A stretch of 64,000 nucleotides of DNA from the NCBI RefSeq assembly GCF_009939295.1, contig NZ_WVIC01000004.1, positions 100,929 through 164,928 on the forward strand, in the 5' to 3' direction. This stretch comes from Petrachloros mirabilis ULC683 (lineage in GTDB: Bacteria; Cyanobacteriota; Cyanobacteriia; Thermosynechococcales; Thermosynechococcaceae). Made by a program: the position numbers and the translations under genes. Under the pieces are notes generated by a model. The model had not been told where the DNA came from and did not search any database. It worked only from the letters and a program-made list of their open reading frames with translations. Below are positions 30,900 through 39,338 of this stretch, piece after piece (the stretch's first letter is position 1; the number at the start of each line of letters is the position of its first letter).

Positions 30900-31235
30900 C
30901 GTCTGCCCTCACCCCCTAGCCCCCTCTCCCAACATTGGGAGAGGGGGAACAGAGCACAAATTCAAGGTTTTAGCCCCTCTCCCAGGATTGGGAGAGGGGT
31001 TGGGGTGAGGGCGGATAAGTCGTCGAACTCACGTTACATCTCTAAATCGAGCTCAAAATGTTGCATTCACCCTCCCATTCTGGGGCTACGGTGTACATAC
31101 ATCTTTGAGTCGAACCCACAATGCTGCATTCGCCCCCCTAGCCCCCCAATTCTGGGGGGAATCAGATCATCAAAGTCCCCCAGAATGGGGGATTTAGGGG
31201 ACGGGTTCAAGGTCTAAGCAACTTCTCAAACAAGC
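30900..31235. repeat. Cluster of palindromic intergenic repeats
   Basis: Two or three repeat units are stacked here. One uses CCCCTCTCCCAACATTGGGAGAGG-type palindromes bracketed by GCCCTCACCCC and GGGGTGAGGGC (about 30905-31015). Another carries CCCCCCAATTCTGGGGGG and CCCCCAGAATGGGGG (about 31130-31190) and ends in TTCTCAAACAAGCTCTGAG, the inverted end seen at 6218. The 31001-31040 part matches, in reverse orientation, the repeat starting near 63893. The 404-base gap holds no gene. Confidence 0.75.
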
Positions 31236-32527
31236 TCTGAGATTGCTGTCTGTTGCAGAGCGAGTAATGCGGTTCCGTAGGCTGCCTGTGGGAATTGAGG
31301 GCGTAAGAGGGGAACCCCTAGGTGGCGATGGCGAATGATTTCCCAAGTCTGATTTTGAGCACCCCCCCCTGCGGTATAGATTTGGCTGGGTGGGGTCGCA
31401 CCCAGCTCAACTAAACGGGCATAGCCCAGGGCTTCGATACCGGCTATGCTTTCTAGCAAGCCATGGAGAAAGGCCACGGGGTCGTCCGGTCGCGGGGTCA
31501 AACAGGGCATCAAGTGGGGATCATTGATGGGAAAACGCTCTCCAGGCTTGAGCAAGGGGTAATAGTGCCAAGGGCTGGGCTGATGCGGGTTAATTAAGGC
31601 ACTGAATGCCTGCAATTCGGCTGGGGAAAAATACTCAGCCAAGACCGCTCCCCCTGTGTTAGAGGCACCTCCAACAAGCCAGTGGTTGCCAAGGCGATGA
31701 CTATAGATGCCATATTCGGCTTGATCAATTCTTTGTTGGCTGAGGAGTTTAATCACTAGGGTCGAGCCGAGTGAGGTGACCGCTTCACCGGGACGACTAG
31801 CTCCACTAGCCAAAAAAGCGGCAATGCTGTCGGTGGTGCCAGCACACAAAGCACAGGTGGGGGGGAGTCCTAGGGCGGCTGAAATGTCTGGGGTGGGGTG
31901 TCCTATCCTTGTGCCGGGTGCAACTACCTGGGGGAGCAACCGCTGTAAAGGGTTGAGGGTGGGGTGATCAAACCAAACAGGGTAGTCTTGAAGGGCAGGG
32001 TCATAGCCTAGCTTGAGGCTGTTGTGGTAGTCGCTGACACCTAGATGTCCGTGGAGCCAAAATCCTAGCCAGTCGGCCTGGTGCACAAAGGCTTGAGCCA
32101 AGGATAAGTCAACTTGCTGACTGAGCCAAAGCAGTTTGGCCAGACTGGAGCTGCTGCTATGAACGCAATGCCCAGTTGGGGCAATCTGGAGAATCTGCTG
32201 AGCAATCGTGCCAAGCTGATTGAGCTGTGGTGTTGCACCAATGGCATCGTTGTACATCAGGGGAGGATGCAACGGTTGTCCCTGGCGATCGCAGATTAAA
32301 ACCGTAGATGAGGTGCCATCAATGGCAAGCGCGTTGAGGTGAGAGCGGATCGAGGCTGGAACCTGAGAAATGAGCGAAAACAAAGTCCGCTTCCAGAGTG
32401 TTGGCTGTTGCTCAACGGGCACTACTGGAAAGGGAATCGCGATTTCACAACAGATCTGATGATCTGAATCAATGGCAATGGCTCGGGCACCAGAGGTGCC
32501 AAAGTCTAGTCCAAGAAAATACGGCAT
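31226..32527 (-). CDS. FGGY-family sugar kinase (SePSK/XK-1 type, probable D-ribulokinase)
   Basis: The 433-residue product has the ATP-binding start FLGLDFGTSGARA (Asp8), the AIDGTSST phosphate loop and the C-terminal IYTAGGGAQNQTWEIIRHRH segment of FGGY kinases. It is shorter than bacterial xylulokinases (about 490 residues). It looks most like the plant XK-1 and cyanobacterial SePSK group, for which D-ribulose was the reported substrate. Ribulose phosphorylation would feed the Calvin cycle. Neighbours are repeats, with no operon. Confidence 0.85.
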   Translation of the reverse strand: MPYFLGLDFGTSGARAIAIDSDHQICCEIAIPFPVVPVEQQPTLWKRTLFSLISQVPASIRSHLNALAIDGTSSTVLICDRQGQPLHPPLMYNDAIGATPQLNQLGTIAQQILQIAPTGHCVHSSSSSLAKLLWLSQQVDLSLAQAFVHQADWLGFWLHGHLGVSDYHNSLKLGYDPALQDYPVWFDHPTLNPLQRLLPQVVAPGTRIGHPTPDISAALGLPPTCALCAGTTDSIAAFLASGASRPGEAVTSLGSTLVIKLLSQQRIDQAEYGIYSHRLGNHWLVGGASNTGGAVLAEYFSPAELQAFSALINPHQPSPWHYYPLLKPGERFPINDPHLMPCLTPRPDDPVAFLHGLLESIAGIEALGYARLVELGATPPSQIYTAGGGAQNQTWEIIRHRHLGVPLLRPQFPQAAYGTALLALQQTAISELV

Positions 32528-32631
32528 CCCACGGTTACGTTAGCCTGTTCTGCTCAGAGCAAGGTCAGGCGAGACAGAAGAGGAATCAATCGGGCGGTTC
32601 TCTCTCTGGTGCAGTTACATTCTAGGTTCTA

Positions 32632-32653
32632 AAGCCCTTGTCTACTAGGGCTT
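32632..32653. repeat. Small hairpin beside the sugar kinase gene
   Basis: AAGCCCT and AGGGCTT form a 7-bp stem around an 8-base loop in the upstream gap of the kinase gene. It abuts the next palindromic repeat. No T run follows on either strand. Confidence 0.4.
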
Positions 32654-32795
32654 AGAGACGGTTTGAAAAGTTTCTAACGCCTTGCACCCGCCCTCTAAAT
32701 CCCCCATTCTGGGGGACTTAAACGTGATCAAAGCCCCCAGAATGGGGGGTTGGGGGGCGAATTTAGGGCATGGGAAAACTTTAAAGACAGCCGCT
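32652..32795. repeat. Palindromic intergenic repeat, third copy of the 6218 family
   Basis: It begins GAGACGGTTTGAAAAG, like the 6218 element, and contains ATCCCCCATTCTGGGGG and CCCCCAGAATGGGGGG about 20 bases apart. It ends with AAAACTTTAAAGACAG, a poor inverted match. Together with the hairpin it fills the gap upstream of the kinase gene. Confidence 0.65.
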
Positions 32796-32830
32796 TACGA
32801 TGTGCTTCCTTTCCACAAGCCCAGCTAGGG

Positions 32831-33049
32831 CTATCCCTGAGGAACATTCACATAGGTCTGGCGTGAAACATGTTTTTCAAATGTGGCCTGAGTCTGCTGC
32901 AACAATTCTTGGCGGCTATCGACTGCATGGGTGAGGGTCGGAACCAGGTTGCGGGCTTGTAAGGTCATGTGGAGCTGAAGGTGAGCGACGTAATCACTCA
33001 GATCTTCCCGCAGGGAATTTGTTGAAATCGGCTGTGACTCTAGCTGCAA
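32831..33049 (-). CDS. Small hypothetical protein, 72 residues
   Basis: The frame would start at TTG with GGAAGGAG placed 7 bases upstream, a stronger ribosome-binding site than most genes here. The product is hydrophilic and probably helical (REDLSDYVAHLQLHMTLQA, then ELLQQTQATFEKHVSRQTY), with no membrane segment and no recognised domain. It lies alone between repeats and is transcribed away from the GNAT gene. A real gene is likelier than not, but function is unknown. Confidence 0.5.
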   Translation of the reverse strand: MQLESQPISTNSLREDLSDYVAHLQLHMTLQARNLVPTLTHAVDSRQELLQQTQATFEKHVSRQTYVNVPQG

Positions 33050-33401
33050 AACGTTCTCCTTCCCGTAAGTGCGTCGTGAATCAACATTTCAAAAGGTAAC
33101 ATCGCAGGGTCACACTCCCTTGGGATTGCAATGAAGTGTAATTCTTCGACCCTAAAATGTTGAGAAGGGTAAAATAAAGAGACGTTTGAGAAAATGTTCT
33201 AAATTTACTGTACCCTCCCATCTATTCTAACGAGCACCTTGAGACCTATGCCCTAGTGTGTAACAGCAGTGGTTCAACGCAGCCAACTGCGGGCACTCTA
33301 AAAGCAATCGGCTCTCCTGGCAGCACAGTTATAGGTCAAATCTATCTGCCCTCTCCTCCTTAAAACAACTGTCTACTCTGCTCTGTAAGCATCAAGTCAA
33401 T
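33050..33401. other. Gap between divergent small genes
   Basis: No protein-like frame is visible. The gap should contain promoters for both flanking genes. An imperfect nested inverted repeat is present: TCAACATTT (33081-33089) pairs with AAATGTTGA (33155-33163), and AGGGTC (33106-33111) with GACCCT (33148-33153). Confidence 0.35.
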
Positions 33402-33902
33402 ATGGATCATCGCCAAATTGTGTTTTGTGAGGGGTTATCTCCGACCCCCCCAGCTCTGCCTACGCCAGAACACCTACATCAACTTCAACAACTGTTTCAA
33501 GTTTCGGCGTTTTGGGCTCCGGAACGACGGATAGAGGATCTGGCGGCTGCGATCGCACATAGCTGTCCTGTGATCAGCGTTTGGAATCAGTCCCAACTGA
33601 TTGGCTTTGCCCGGGCTACTTCCGATAGCGTGTATCGAGCCACCATTTGGGATGTGATTATTCACCCCGACTATCGCGGTGCCGGGTTGGGTCGCCAGTT
33701 AGTCCAGACCGTCTTGGCGCATCCTCAGGTGAATCGAGTCGAACGCGTCTATTTAATGACGACTCATCAGCAGAGCTTTTACGAACGTATTGGCTTTGAA
33801 CCCAATATCAGCACTACAATGGTGCTGCATCAAAACCAAGCCTCATTAGGGGTTCAAGCTTTGCCGGAACTATTGCCTCAGCAAATTGTGCCCGAAGGGT
33901 AG
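33402..33902 (+). CDS. GNAT-family N-acetyltransferase
   Basis: The 166-residue protein has the GNAT core: a first helix region with FQVSAFWAPERRIEDLAAAI, strand LIGFARATSD, motif A VIIHPDYRGAGLGRQLVQTV, which binds acetyl-CoA, and the closing YLMTTHQQSFYERIGFEPN. Length is normal for a single domain. The acceptor is unknown. It is monocistronic and is followed by a hairpin. Confidence 0.88.
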   Translation: MDHRQIVFCEGLSPTPPALPTPEHLHQLQQLFQVSAFWAPERRIEDLAAAIAHSCPVISVWNQSQLIGFARATSDSVYRATIWDVIIHPDYRGAGLGRQLVQTVLAHPQVNRVERVYLMTTHQQSFYERIGFEPNISTTMVLHQNQASLGVQALPELLPQQIVPEG

Positions 33903-33923
33903 CAGAATGTGCGGACAAGAAAA

Positions 33924-33952
33924 AGTGGCACTGCTCTATGGGGCGTGCCACT
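33924..33952 (-). terminator. Hairpin with T run, terminator of the 37-residue gene
   Basis: AGTGGCAC and GTGCCACT form an 8-bp stem with a 13-base loop. On the minus strand it is followed by TTTTTC, fitting termination of the small membrane-protein gene. It may also end the convergent GNAT transcript, where the tail is CTTGTTGT. Confidence 0.6.
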
Positions 33953-34000
33953 CTTGTTGTAGGTAGGAAGACTGTTTTAAGGGGTCAATTTTTTGATGCC

Positions 34001-34114
34001 CTAGGCTTTGCGTTTTTGAGAGTCAGCCATTAAATAGGTGCTCAGACCCAGCGCAGCAAGGGACTCAACGGCTATCAGGACTAGGAATAGGGCGGTGGAG
34101 GATGCTTCAAACAT
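34001..34114 (-). CDS. Single-span membrane microprotein, 37 residues
   Basis: The frame encodes a short N-terminus, one hydrophobic helix (ALFLVLIAVESLAALGLSTY) and a basic tail SQKRKA. This is the layout of the small subunits of photosynthetic and NDH complexes in cyanobacteria. I could not match it to PsbX, PsbN, PetL, PetN, PsaM or NdhP from memory. It has its own upstream region, a short AGG-containing leader and a good terminator, which supports a genuine gene. NdhQ or an unnamed thylakoid microprotein are possibilities. Confidence 0.55.
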   Translation of the reverse strand: MFEASSTALFLVLIAVESLAALGLSTYLMADSQKRKA

Positions 34115-34286
34115 TGTTTCTTACCTGGGTTTGAGCGATTTCACTTTCTATATCTATTCTTGTACTGCTTCCCTCAAAACACATGCGTAGATGCACGGAA
34201 ATCAGTCTGGGTGAAATTGCGGAAATTTGACCCAACTTAACCAGACTCTCCGTAGAATTCAGGACGGCAGAACTGACACCGGATCC

Positions 34287-34808
34287 CTAATTTCCAACCC
34301 GCACATCAATCACACTGGCGCGAAAGCTATAGCGCTTTCCCTCTAAATCAACAGGGGTTCCAACTTTGATTTTGATATTGCCCAGCACAGGCTCATCGCC
34401 AATAAGCTGACCTCGACCTTCCAGGGTGAGCAAAAAGTTCCGGGAAAACTGCATTTCTGGCCTGGGATCATCTAGGGCTTTAACGGAGCCATCTGGTTGA
34501 GAGGCTGTGACCGTTCTGGGTAAGGCATCAACCCGAGTAATATCGACCTGGCCGTAGGGTTGGTTGCGGATAATGAAATTGGTCTTCTCTCCAGCCTTGA
34601 GTAAGTCTGGGCTGCGACTGCTGAGACCCATGACTAACACATCTACTTCTACAGGCTGGGTAGTAACGCCAACCTGAGCCAGAGAGGTGCCAGAGGGGCT
34701 GGGGGTTACCAAAAATCCTGCAATGACCATGAGCATAATCAACACTGCGCCAATATCAAAGAGGTTGATTTTGCCAAATAGACGACCCCGAGCATCTAGT
34801 AACGCCAT
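34287..34808 (-). CDS. DUF4330 domain protein
   Basis: The 173-residue product begins MALLDARGRLFGKINLFDIGA, then has one membrane helix (AVLIMLMVIAGFLV) and an extracytoplasmic domain. This matches DUF4330, a family conserved in cyanobacteria with unknown function. The ATG at 34808 fits the family start; an upstream ATG adds 15 poorly fitting residues. It is divergent from the M48 protease gene. Confidence 0.85.
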   Translation of the reverse strand: MALLDARGRLFGKINLFDIGAVLIMLMVIAGFLVTPSPSGTSLAQVGVTTQPVEVDVLVMGLSSRSPDLLKAGEKTNFIIRNQPYGQVDITRVDALPRTVTASQPDGSVKALDDPRPEMQFSRNFLLTLEGRGQLIGDEPVLGNIKIKVGTPVDLEGKRYSFRASVIDVRVGN

Positions 34809-34918
34809 GGTGTAAACACCGCCAACAACTCTAAAACTGTAAGCTAAAAACAAGTGGAATGGAAACTTGGAGGGTGCAAATCTCGTCCTTCAGTTCAGTA
34901 GCTCCCCCAACCTAAACT

Positions 34919-35821
34919 ATGACTGCCAAACTGTCTCCCCCAGCCTCCCCAACCCGCAGACACTTCTTTCGCAAGGTCTGGCGGCAGCGATTGATGTGTG
35001 GCGTTCTTGCCCTTGTCACTGCGGTGAGCGTGATGGCCAGTTCACCGGTAAAGGTGGCCCAGGCGTTTCCCTGGCAACAGTTGCTCTTTCAGGGGCTACA
35101 AGTGATTCAGCTTTCTAATATCTCCGATCGCCAAGAGGTGGCGCTTGGGGAGCAGATGCACCAAAATCTGCTCAGTCGCGGCACACAGCTTGAACGGGGT
35201 GCGGATGTCAATCGCTATGTCACAGATATTGGCCGTCGTCTGTTAGAGTCTGGTGGCCAACGCCGCATTCCCTATCGCCTTTTTGTAGTCCGCAACCCCC
35301 AGGTGAATGCCTATGCAACGGCAGGGGGGCATGTGTATTTCACGACGGGTCTGATTCGAGCAGCGAGTAATGAGGCCGAATTGGCCAGCGTCGTGGGGCA
35401 TGAAATTGGTCATATTGAAGAGCGTCACTTGATCAAGCAAATTCGACAGGCAGCTTTGGCTCAGGGGGTTGCTTCGGCAGCGGGTCTCAACCGCAATCAG
35501 GTGGCTAGCCTGGGGATTGATTTGCTCATTAATCGACCCCAAAGCCGCAGTGATGAGTTTGAAGCGGATGCGGTCGGGCTGCGATTGCTCCGCTCTGCTA
35601 ACTATGCCAGGTCAGGCATGACGGGCTTTATGCAGAAACTATTGCAGGCAGGTAGTCGTACCCCTACCTTTTTGAGCACTCACCCCGCCACCGCAGATCG
35701 ACTGGCCGCTCTTGATCGCGAAATTCGTAACGGCCCAGGCAATGCCTGTGATGTCAACCCAGATCCCCGAAGCTGTGGCTTGGATGTGGCCTATCACCAG
35801 CAAATGACCCGAGGCATTTAG
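34919..35821 (+). CDS. M48-family metalloprotease, BepA-like
   Basis: This predicted periplasmic zinc protease has an N-terminal signal segment (about residues 25-50) and the catalytic HEIGH motif (His161, Glu162, His165). A third ligand candidate is Glu215 in DEFEADAVGL. Length is 300 residues, without the TPR domain of E. coli BepA. The family checks outer-membrane protein assembly. It heads a tight run: cobE/cbiG starts 4 bases after its stop. Confidence 0.9.
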   Translation: MTAKLSPPASPTRRHFFRKVWRQRLMCGVLALVTAVSVMASSPVKVAQAFPWQQLLFQGLQVIQLSNISDRQEVALGEQMHQNLLSRGTQLERGADVNRYVTDIGRRLLESGGQRRIPYRLFVVRNPQVNAYATAGGHVYFTTGLIRAASNEAELASVVGHEIGHIEERHLIKQIRQAALAQGVASAAGLNRNQVASLGIDLLINRPQSRSDEFEADAVGLRLLRSANYARSGMTGFMQKLLQAGSRTPTFLSTHPATADRLAALDREIRNGPGNACDVNPDPRSCGLDVAYHQQMTRGI

Positions 35822-35824
35822 CGG

Positions 35825-36226
35825 ATGCCGTCACGGGCACTGTGGGTCGGGCTAGGCTTTCAAAAAGGGATGCCCGCAACTGCGCTCTTACAAGGTGTAC
35901 AGCAGGTCTTTCGGGTCTATGCCCTGGATTGGGATGCGATCGCAGGCATCGCTACATTGGCTCATAAAACCTGTGAGCCTAGCTTAGTCAATCTCTGCCA
36001 ACAGCAGCAGTGGCAGCTTTTGAGCTTTAGTGCCCCACAGCTCAAGACGGTATCGGTGCCCCATAGCAGTCGCCGAGTGGCGACCGCTATGGGCACACCA
36101 AGTGTGGCAGAAGCCGCCTGTTTACTGGCAACCCATCAGGGACAGCTAATCGTTCCCAAGCAAATTCTCCAGACTCCCTTTGGGGCTATGACCACAGCAG
36201 TGGCCGAAATCAACTCTCTAGGGTGA
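35825..36226 (+). CDS. cobE: Cobalamin biosynthesis CobE / CbiG C-terminal domain protein
   Basis: The 133-residue product aligns with the C-terminal domain of CbiG, which occurs alone as CobE: WVGLGFQKGMPATAL at the start, then LATLAHKTCEP-type core and MGTPSVAEAACLLATHQGQLIVPKQ. CobE acts in early B12 corrin-ring synthesis, though its exact step is not settled. A CCATAGC-type palindrome sits inside the coding sequence at 36061-36091. It is embedded in an operon with an M48 protease and a pentapeptide protein; cobK lies 4.5 kb away. Confidence 0.82.
   Translation: MPSRALWVGLGFQKGMPATALLQGVQQVFRVYALDWDAIAGIATLAHKTCEPSLVNLCQQQQWQLLSFSAPQLKTVSVPHSSRRVATAMGTPSVAEAACLLATHQGQLIVPKQILQTPFGAMTTAVAEINSLG
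36061..36091. repeat. Palindromic repeat inside the cobE coding sequence
   Basis: CCATAGCAGTCGCC and GGCGACCGCTATGG pair with one mismatch around a 4-base loop. It encodes the stretch HSSRRVATAMG without breaking the frame. It shares the CCATAGC/CGCC words with the intergenic palindrome at 5383, suggesting a repeat that entered a gene. Confidence 0.55.
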
Positions 36227-36230
36227 ACTA

Positions 36231-36386
36231 GTGTTCCGTCCAGAAAATATCGATAATAACGTTATCGGTCTATACCCAGTCCAGCTTGGGATCTGTCGTT
36301 TGCCCACAGGCAAAACTCCACCTCTGGACTGGGATGAGATTGAGAGTGTTTGTGGAACCCTATGGTCTGGAGATGAACCCGAATGA
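36231..36386 (+). CDS. Small protein, 51 residues, coupled to the pentapeptide gene
   Basis: A GTG-started frame begins 4 bases after cobE stops and ends in an ATGA overlap with the next gene. The product contains IGLYPVQLGICRLPTGKTPP, then LDWDEIESVCGTLWSGDEPE; it is acidic at the C-terminus and has two cysteines. Tight spacing on both sides makes coding very likely. No domain was recognised. By position it may work with the pentapeptide protein. Confidence 0.6.
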   Translation: MFRPENIDNNVIGLYPVQLGICRLPTGKTPPLDWDEIESVCGTLWSGDEPE

Positions 36387-37027
36387 AGCAAGATGAAATT
36401 CGAGCCGGAAACCTCAAAGCGCTAGCAGGGGTCGTGCTTGAAGACGAAGACTTGAGGGGAGCCAACCTCAGGGGGGCTAATCTTGCAGGAGCCAAACTGG
36501 TGGGCACAGACTTGACAGCAGCCAACTTAGAGCGGGCTTGCTTAGATGGCGCCAACTTGATGGGGGCACAGCTAACCGCCGCAGATGTACGAGCCAACCT
36601 TTGGGGGGCAAACCTGATGCAAGCCAACTTGGTCGAAGCTGATTTACGGGGGGCAAACTTGCGAGGAGCCAACCTGATGGGGGCAAATCCTAGTCGAGCC
36701 AATTTTGCCGGAGCCTCTCTAGTCGGTGCCAATTTAATGGGGGTGAATTTTCAGGGGGTTGATCTGCGGCAGACTGACCTGCGGGGCGCAAATCTCAGCA
36801 ATGCGAATTTACGGGGAGCTGACCTGAGTCATGGGAATTTGCAGGGCGCGATTCTCACAGACGCCAACCTAGAAGAGGCCGACCTTAGAGGGGCAAATCT
36901 GGCAGGGGCATCTTGCCAGGGGGCAAATTTTTTGTGCGCAGTGTTGGAAGGGGCTGATCTCCATGGCGCTGATCTCATGAATGCTTGCTTGGTCGGAACT
37001 CATTTAGAAGTAGAATCCCCTCAATGA
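36383..37027 (+). CDS. Pentapeptide-repeat protein
   Basis: The 214-residue protein is almost entirely A(D/N)LxG repeats from about residue 35 to 205, for example LRGANLRGANLAGAKL, which should form a right-handed quadrilateral beta-helix. Interruptions such as ADVRANLW are minor. Cyanobacteria have many such proteins, often in the lumen or cytosol with unknown roles; a few in other bacteria mimic DNA and protect gyrase. No signal peptide is seen. Its start overlaps the 51-residue gene. Confidence 0.93.
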   Translation: MKQDEIRAGNLKALAGVVLEDEDLRGANLRGANLAGAKLVGTDLTAANLERACLDGANLMGAQLTAADVRANLWGANLMQANLVEADLRGANLRGANLMGANPSRANFAGASLVGANLMGVNFQGVDLRQTDLRGANLSNANLRGADLSHGNLQGAILTDANLEEADLRGANLAGASCQGANFLCAVLEGADLHGADLMNACLVGTHLEVESPQ

Positions 37028-37085
37028 CTTAGAGTGCTGCTAACACCGTAAGATGGGGGGGTAATTTTACACAGAGTAGATTCCC

Positions 37086-38270
37086 GTGAAAGCGATTACG
37101 CTCCTCGGCTCCACTGGTTCGATTGGCACCCAAACCCTGGATATTGTCAGCCAGTATCCCGATCAGTTCCAAATTGTGGGGTTGGCCGCTGGACGAAATC
37201 TATCTCTGTTGATAAAGCAAATCCGGCAATTTCGACCCCAAATCGTGGCCATTGCCGATGAACAACAGTTGCCTGATTTGCAGGCTGCCATTGCCGATCT
37301 TGAGGTCTCTCCCCAACTCGTGGCGGGTCAAGGTGGGGTTGTCGAAGTGGCAGCTTACGGAAATGCTGAAGTTGTAGTGACGGGCATTGTGGGTTGTGCG
37401 GGGCTACTACCCACCCTGGCTGCCATCGAAGCTGGCAAAGACATTGCCCTAGCCAATAAAGAAACCCTGATTGCGGGGGGGCCAGTGGTGCTGCCCCTAG
37501 TAGAAAAGCATGGGGTGAAGTTGCTCCCTGCGGACTCAGAGCATTCTGCCATTTTTCAATGTCTGCAAGGAGTGCCCGGTGGGGGATTGCGTCGAATTTT
37601 GTTGACCGCCTCCGGAGGGGCATTTCGAGACTGGCCCGTCGATCAGTTGGCCGCTGTCACCGTCGCCGATGCCTTGAAGCATCCCAACTGGTCGATGGGG
37701 CGCAAAATCACCATCGACTCCGCCACCCTCATGAATAAGGGGCTAGAGGTGATCGAAGCCCACTATTTATTTGGCATGGATTACGACAACATTGATATTG
37801 TTATCCACCCCCAAAGCATTATTCACTCTCTCATTGAGCTGCAAGATACCTCAGTCTTAGCACAACTGGGTTGGCCGGACATGCGCTTGCCGCTCCTGTA
37901 TGCGCTCTCTTGGCCAGAGCGGATCTATACTGACTGGGATTGCCTGGATTTGGTTAAGGCTGGGGATCTTACCTTCAAAGCCCCGGACCATGCTAAATAC
38001 CCCTGTATGCAATTGGCCTATGCTGCCGGACGGGCGGGGGGCGCGATGCCCGCTGTACTCAATGCTGCCAATGAAGCTGCTGTGGCTCTATTCTTAGAGG
38101 AGCAAATTCAGTTTTTAGAGATTCCCCGCTTGATTGAGGCGGTGTGCGATCGCTTTGACCGCCAAAATTCTCAGCACCCTACCCTAGAGGATATTTTGGC
38201 TGCCGATCACTGGGCTAGAAACGCCATTCAAGAAGCCGCTATGCACAAGGCAGCTTCAATTCTGGCCTAG
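37086..38270 (+). CDS. dxr: 1-deoxy-D-xylulose 5-phosphate reductoisomerase
   Basis: DXR commits carbon to the methylerythritol phosphate pathway, converting DXP to MEP with NADPH. The 394-residue product has [47 protein letters not shown], the SGGAFRDWP loop and the metal-binding [25 protein letters not shown] start fits the family. It is monocistronic and supplies isoprenoids, including carotenoids handled by enzymes such as CruP. Confidence 0.97.
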   Translation: MKAITLLGSTGSIGTQTLDIVSQYPDQFQIVGLAAGRNLSLLIKQIRQFRPQIVAIADEQQLPDLQAAIADLEVSPQLVAGQGGVVEVAAYGNAEVVVTGIVGCAGLLPTLAAIEAGKDIALANKETLIAGGPVVLPLVEKHGVKLLPADSEHSAIFQCLQGVPGGGLRRILLTASGGAFRDWPVDQLAAVTVADALKHPNWSMGRKITIDSATLMNKGLEVIEAHYLFGMDYDNIDIVIHPQSIIHSLIELQDTSVLAQLGWPDMRLPLLYALSWPERIYTDWDCLDLVKAGDLTFKAPDHAKYPCMQLAYAAGRAGGAMPAVLNAANEAAVALFLEEQIQFLEIPRLIEAVCDRFDRQNSQHPTLEDILAADHWARNAIQEAAMHKAASILA

Positions 38271-38352
38271 GCTGTCTCGCGTTCTGCTTCCTCAACGGTG
38301 TGGGCCTCAGCTTCGGGCTTTTGCCGATCTGATGGGGGGTAGGACAACAGGT

Positions 38353-38460
38353 TTACCAAATTCCAGGGATAAATTTGTTCACCCGTTGCTGGTAAGCCAC
38401 GTAATCGGGATACTTTTCGATGCTTGACCAACGCCAACCCCATTGCTCTAAAAGATTCAT
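38353..38460 (-). pseudogene. C-terminal remnant of a DUF1295-like membrane protein
   Basis: A short frame reads MNLLEQWGWRWSSIEKYPDY, then VAYQQRVNKFIPGIW, and stops. This resembles the cytoplasmic tail of DUF1295 / isoprenylcysteine methyltransferase-like proteins, where a (D/Y)YxxYQxR segment is followed by FIP. Upstream in the same frame GLNAGIGI is followed by a stop, so the rest of the gene is missing. It could be read as a 35-residue protein, but a relic is more likely. Confidence 0.45.
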
Positions 38461-39338
38461 GATGCCGATCCCCGCGTTTAGACCTTATTTTCTGGCTGAT
38501 GCCAGCCATGAAGTTGACTTTGCCAGGATAGGCGGTTCAACTTTCAACCTACTCAGATTTTACGGTGCGCTCAGGTCGGCAGCATGATTGTAGGTATGAC
38601 GCTCTCATCCAGGCAAACCATCTCTCATATTTCTCAAGACTCTCACTGCGGCTAGTCTGGGGTCTACATATAGGACTTAAACTCTATCTAATAGGGAGAA
38701 TTCGTCCTGTCGGAAGCGAGGTCACTGCCCTTCACCCCAGTCTCTAAATCTGAGATAAAGATTGCCGAATGTAACGCTCTGATAGCTTTATTAAAAAATA
38801 TTGCGGGTTATTGATCTTGTTGCTAGGGTGTGGATGTGTTCGTTTTGGAGCATGCTTTCAGGAGGTTTTATCCATGCTGACTATCCGTACACTGCTACTC
38901 CCCATTGGCTAGTTCAGGATGTTGCCAGGAGGTGCCTAGGTTATGGCAAACCTAATCTCGCATGTTCTATTCCATTCTCAGCCTTTGGGTTGAGCGTTGT
39001 TCAGTTTTGCTTTTCTGGGACTAATTGCCGGAGTCTGATCAACTTCCGCCACCTGTAGTCCATCGACAACAGATCTAGTTTTTTGTAATTGAGTTTTTTC
39101 AGGACGATTCAGGATCAACAATCTGAGGGAGATTCCTCTCTATTCTGAAACATTTGCTTCCTTGGAGCGGGTATGTAAATGGCTTTGTCCCCGGTTTGGG
39201 GCAAGGTTGTAAATCCTGAATTTATTGACAGAAACGTCAGCCCCTTGGCTTGACGGGCGTGGTCTTGATCTGCTGATACCAGGGCTTTTCAAGCTCCCCT
39301 GCACGATCGGCAGCCGAGACCTCAAAACAGGAGGTTTT
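38461..39338. other. Long gap without a convincing gene
   Basis: No frame of normal length resembles protein. The string CAGGAGGTTTTAT occurs twice, at 38869-38881 before a 12-codon ORF (MLTIRTLLLPIG) and at 39328-39340 before the SDR gene. A second AGGAGG near 38928 precedes ATGGCAAACC, another very short frame, inside a TAGGTT/AACCTA hairpin. The interval may hold a leader or small RNA, or simply decayed DNA. Confidence 0.35.

Noticed and set aside
30900..31235. Rho-independent terminators for phoX from the G/C palindromes
   Set aside because: The hairpins lack T runs and recur far from gene ends, so they are better read as repeats.
38801..39058. 85-codon plus-strand frame in the long gap
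   Set aside because: Cys/Phe/Ser-rich translation, no ribosome-binding site and no protein-like pattern.
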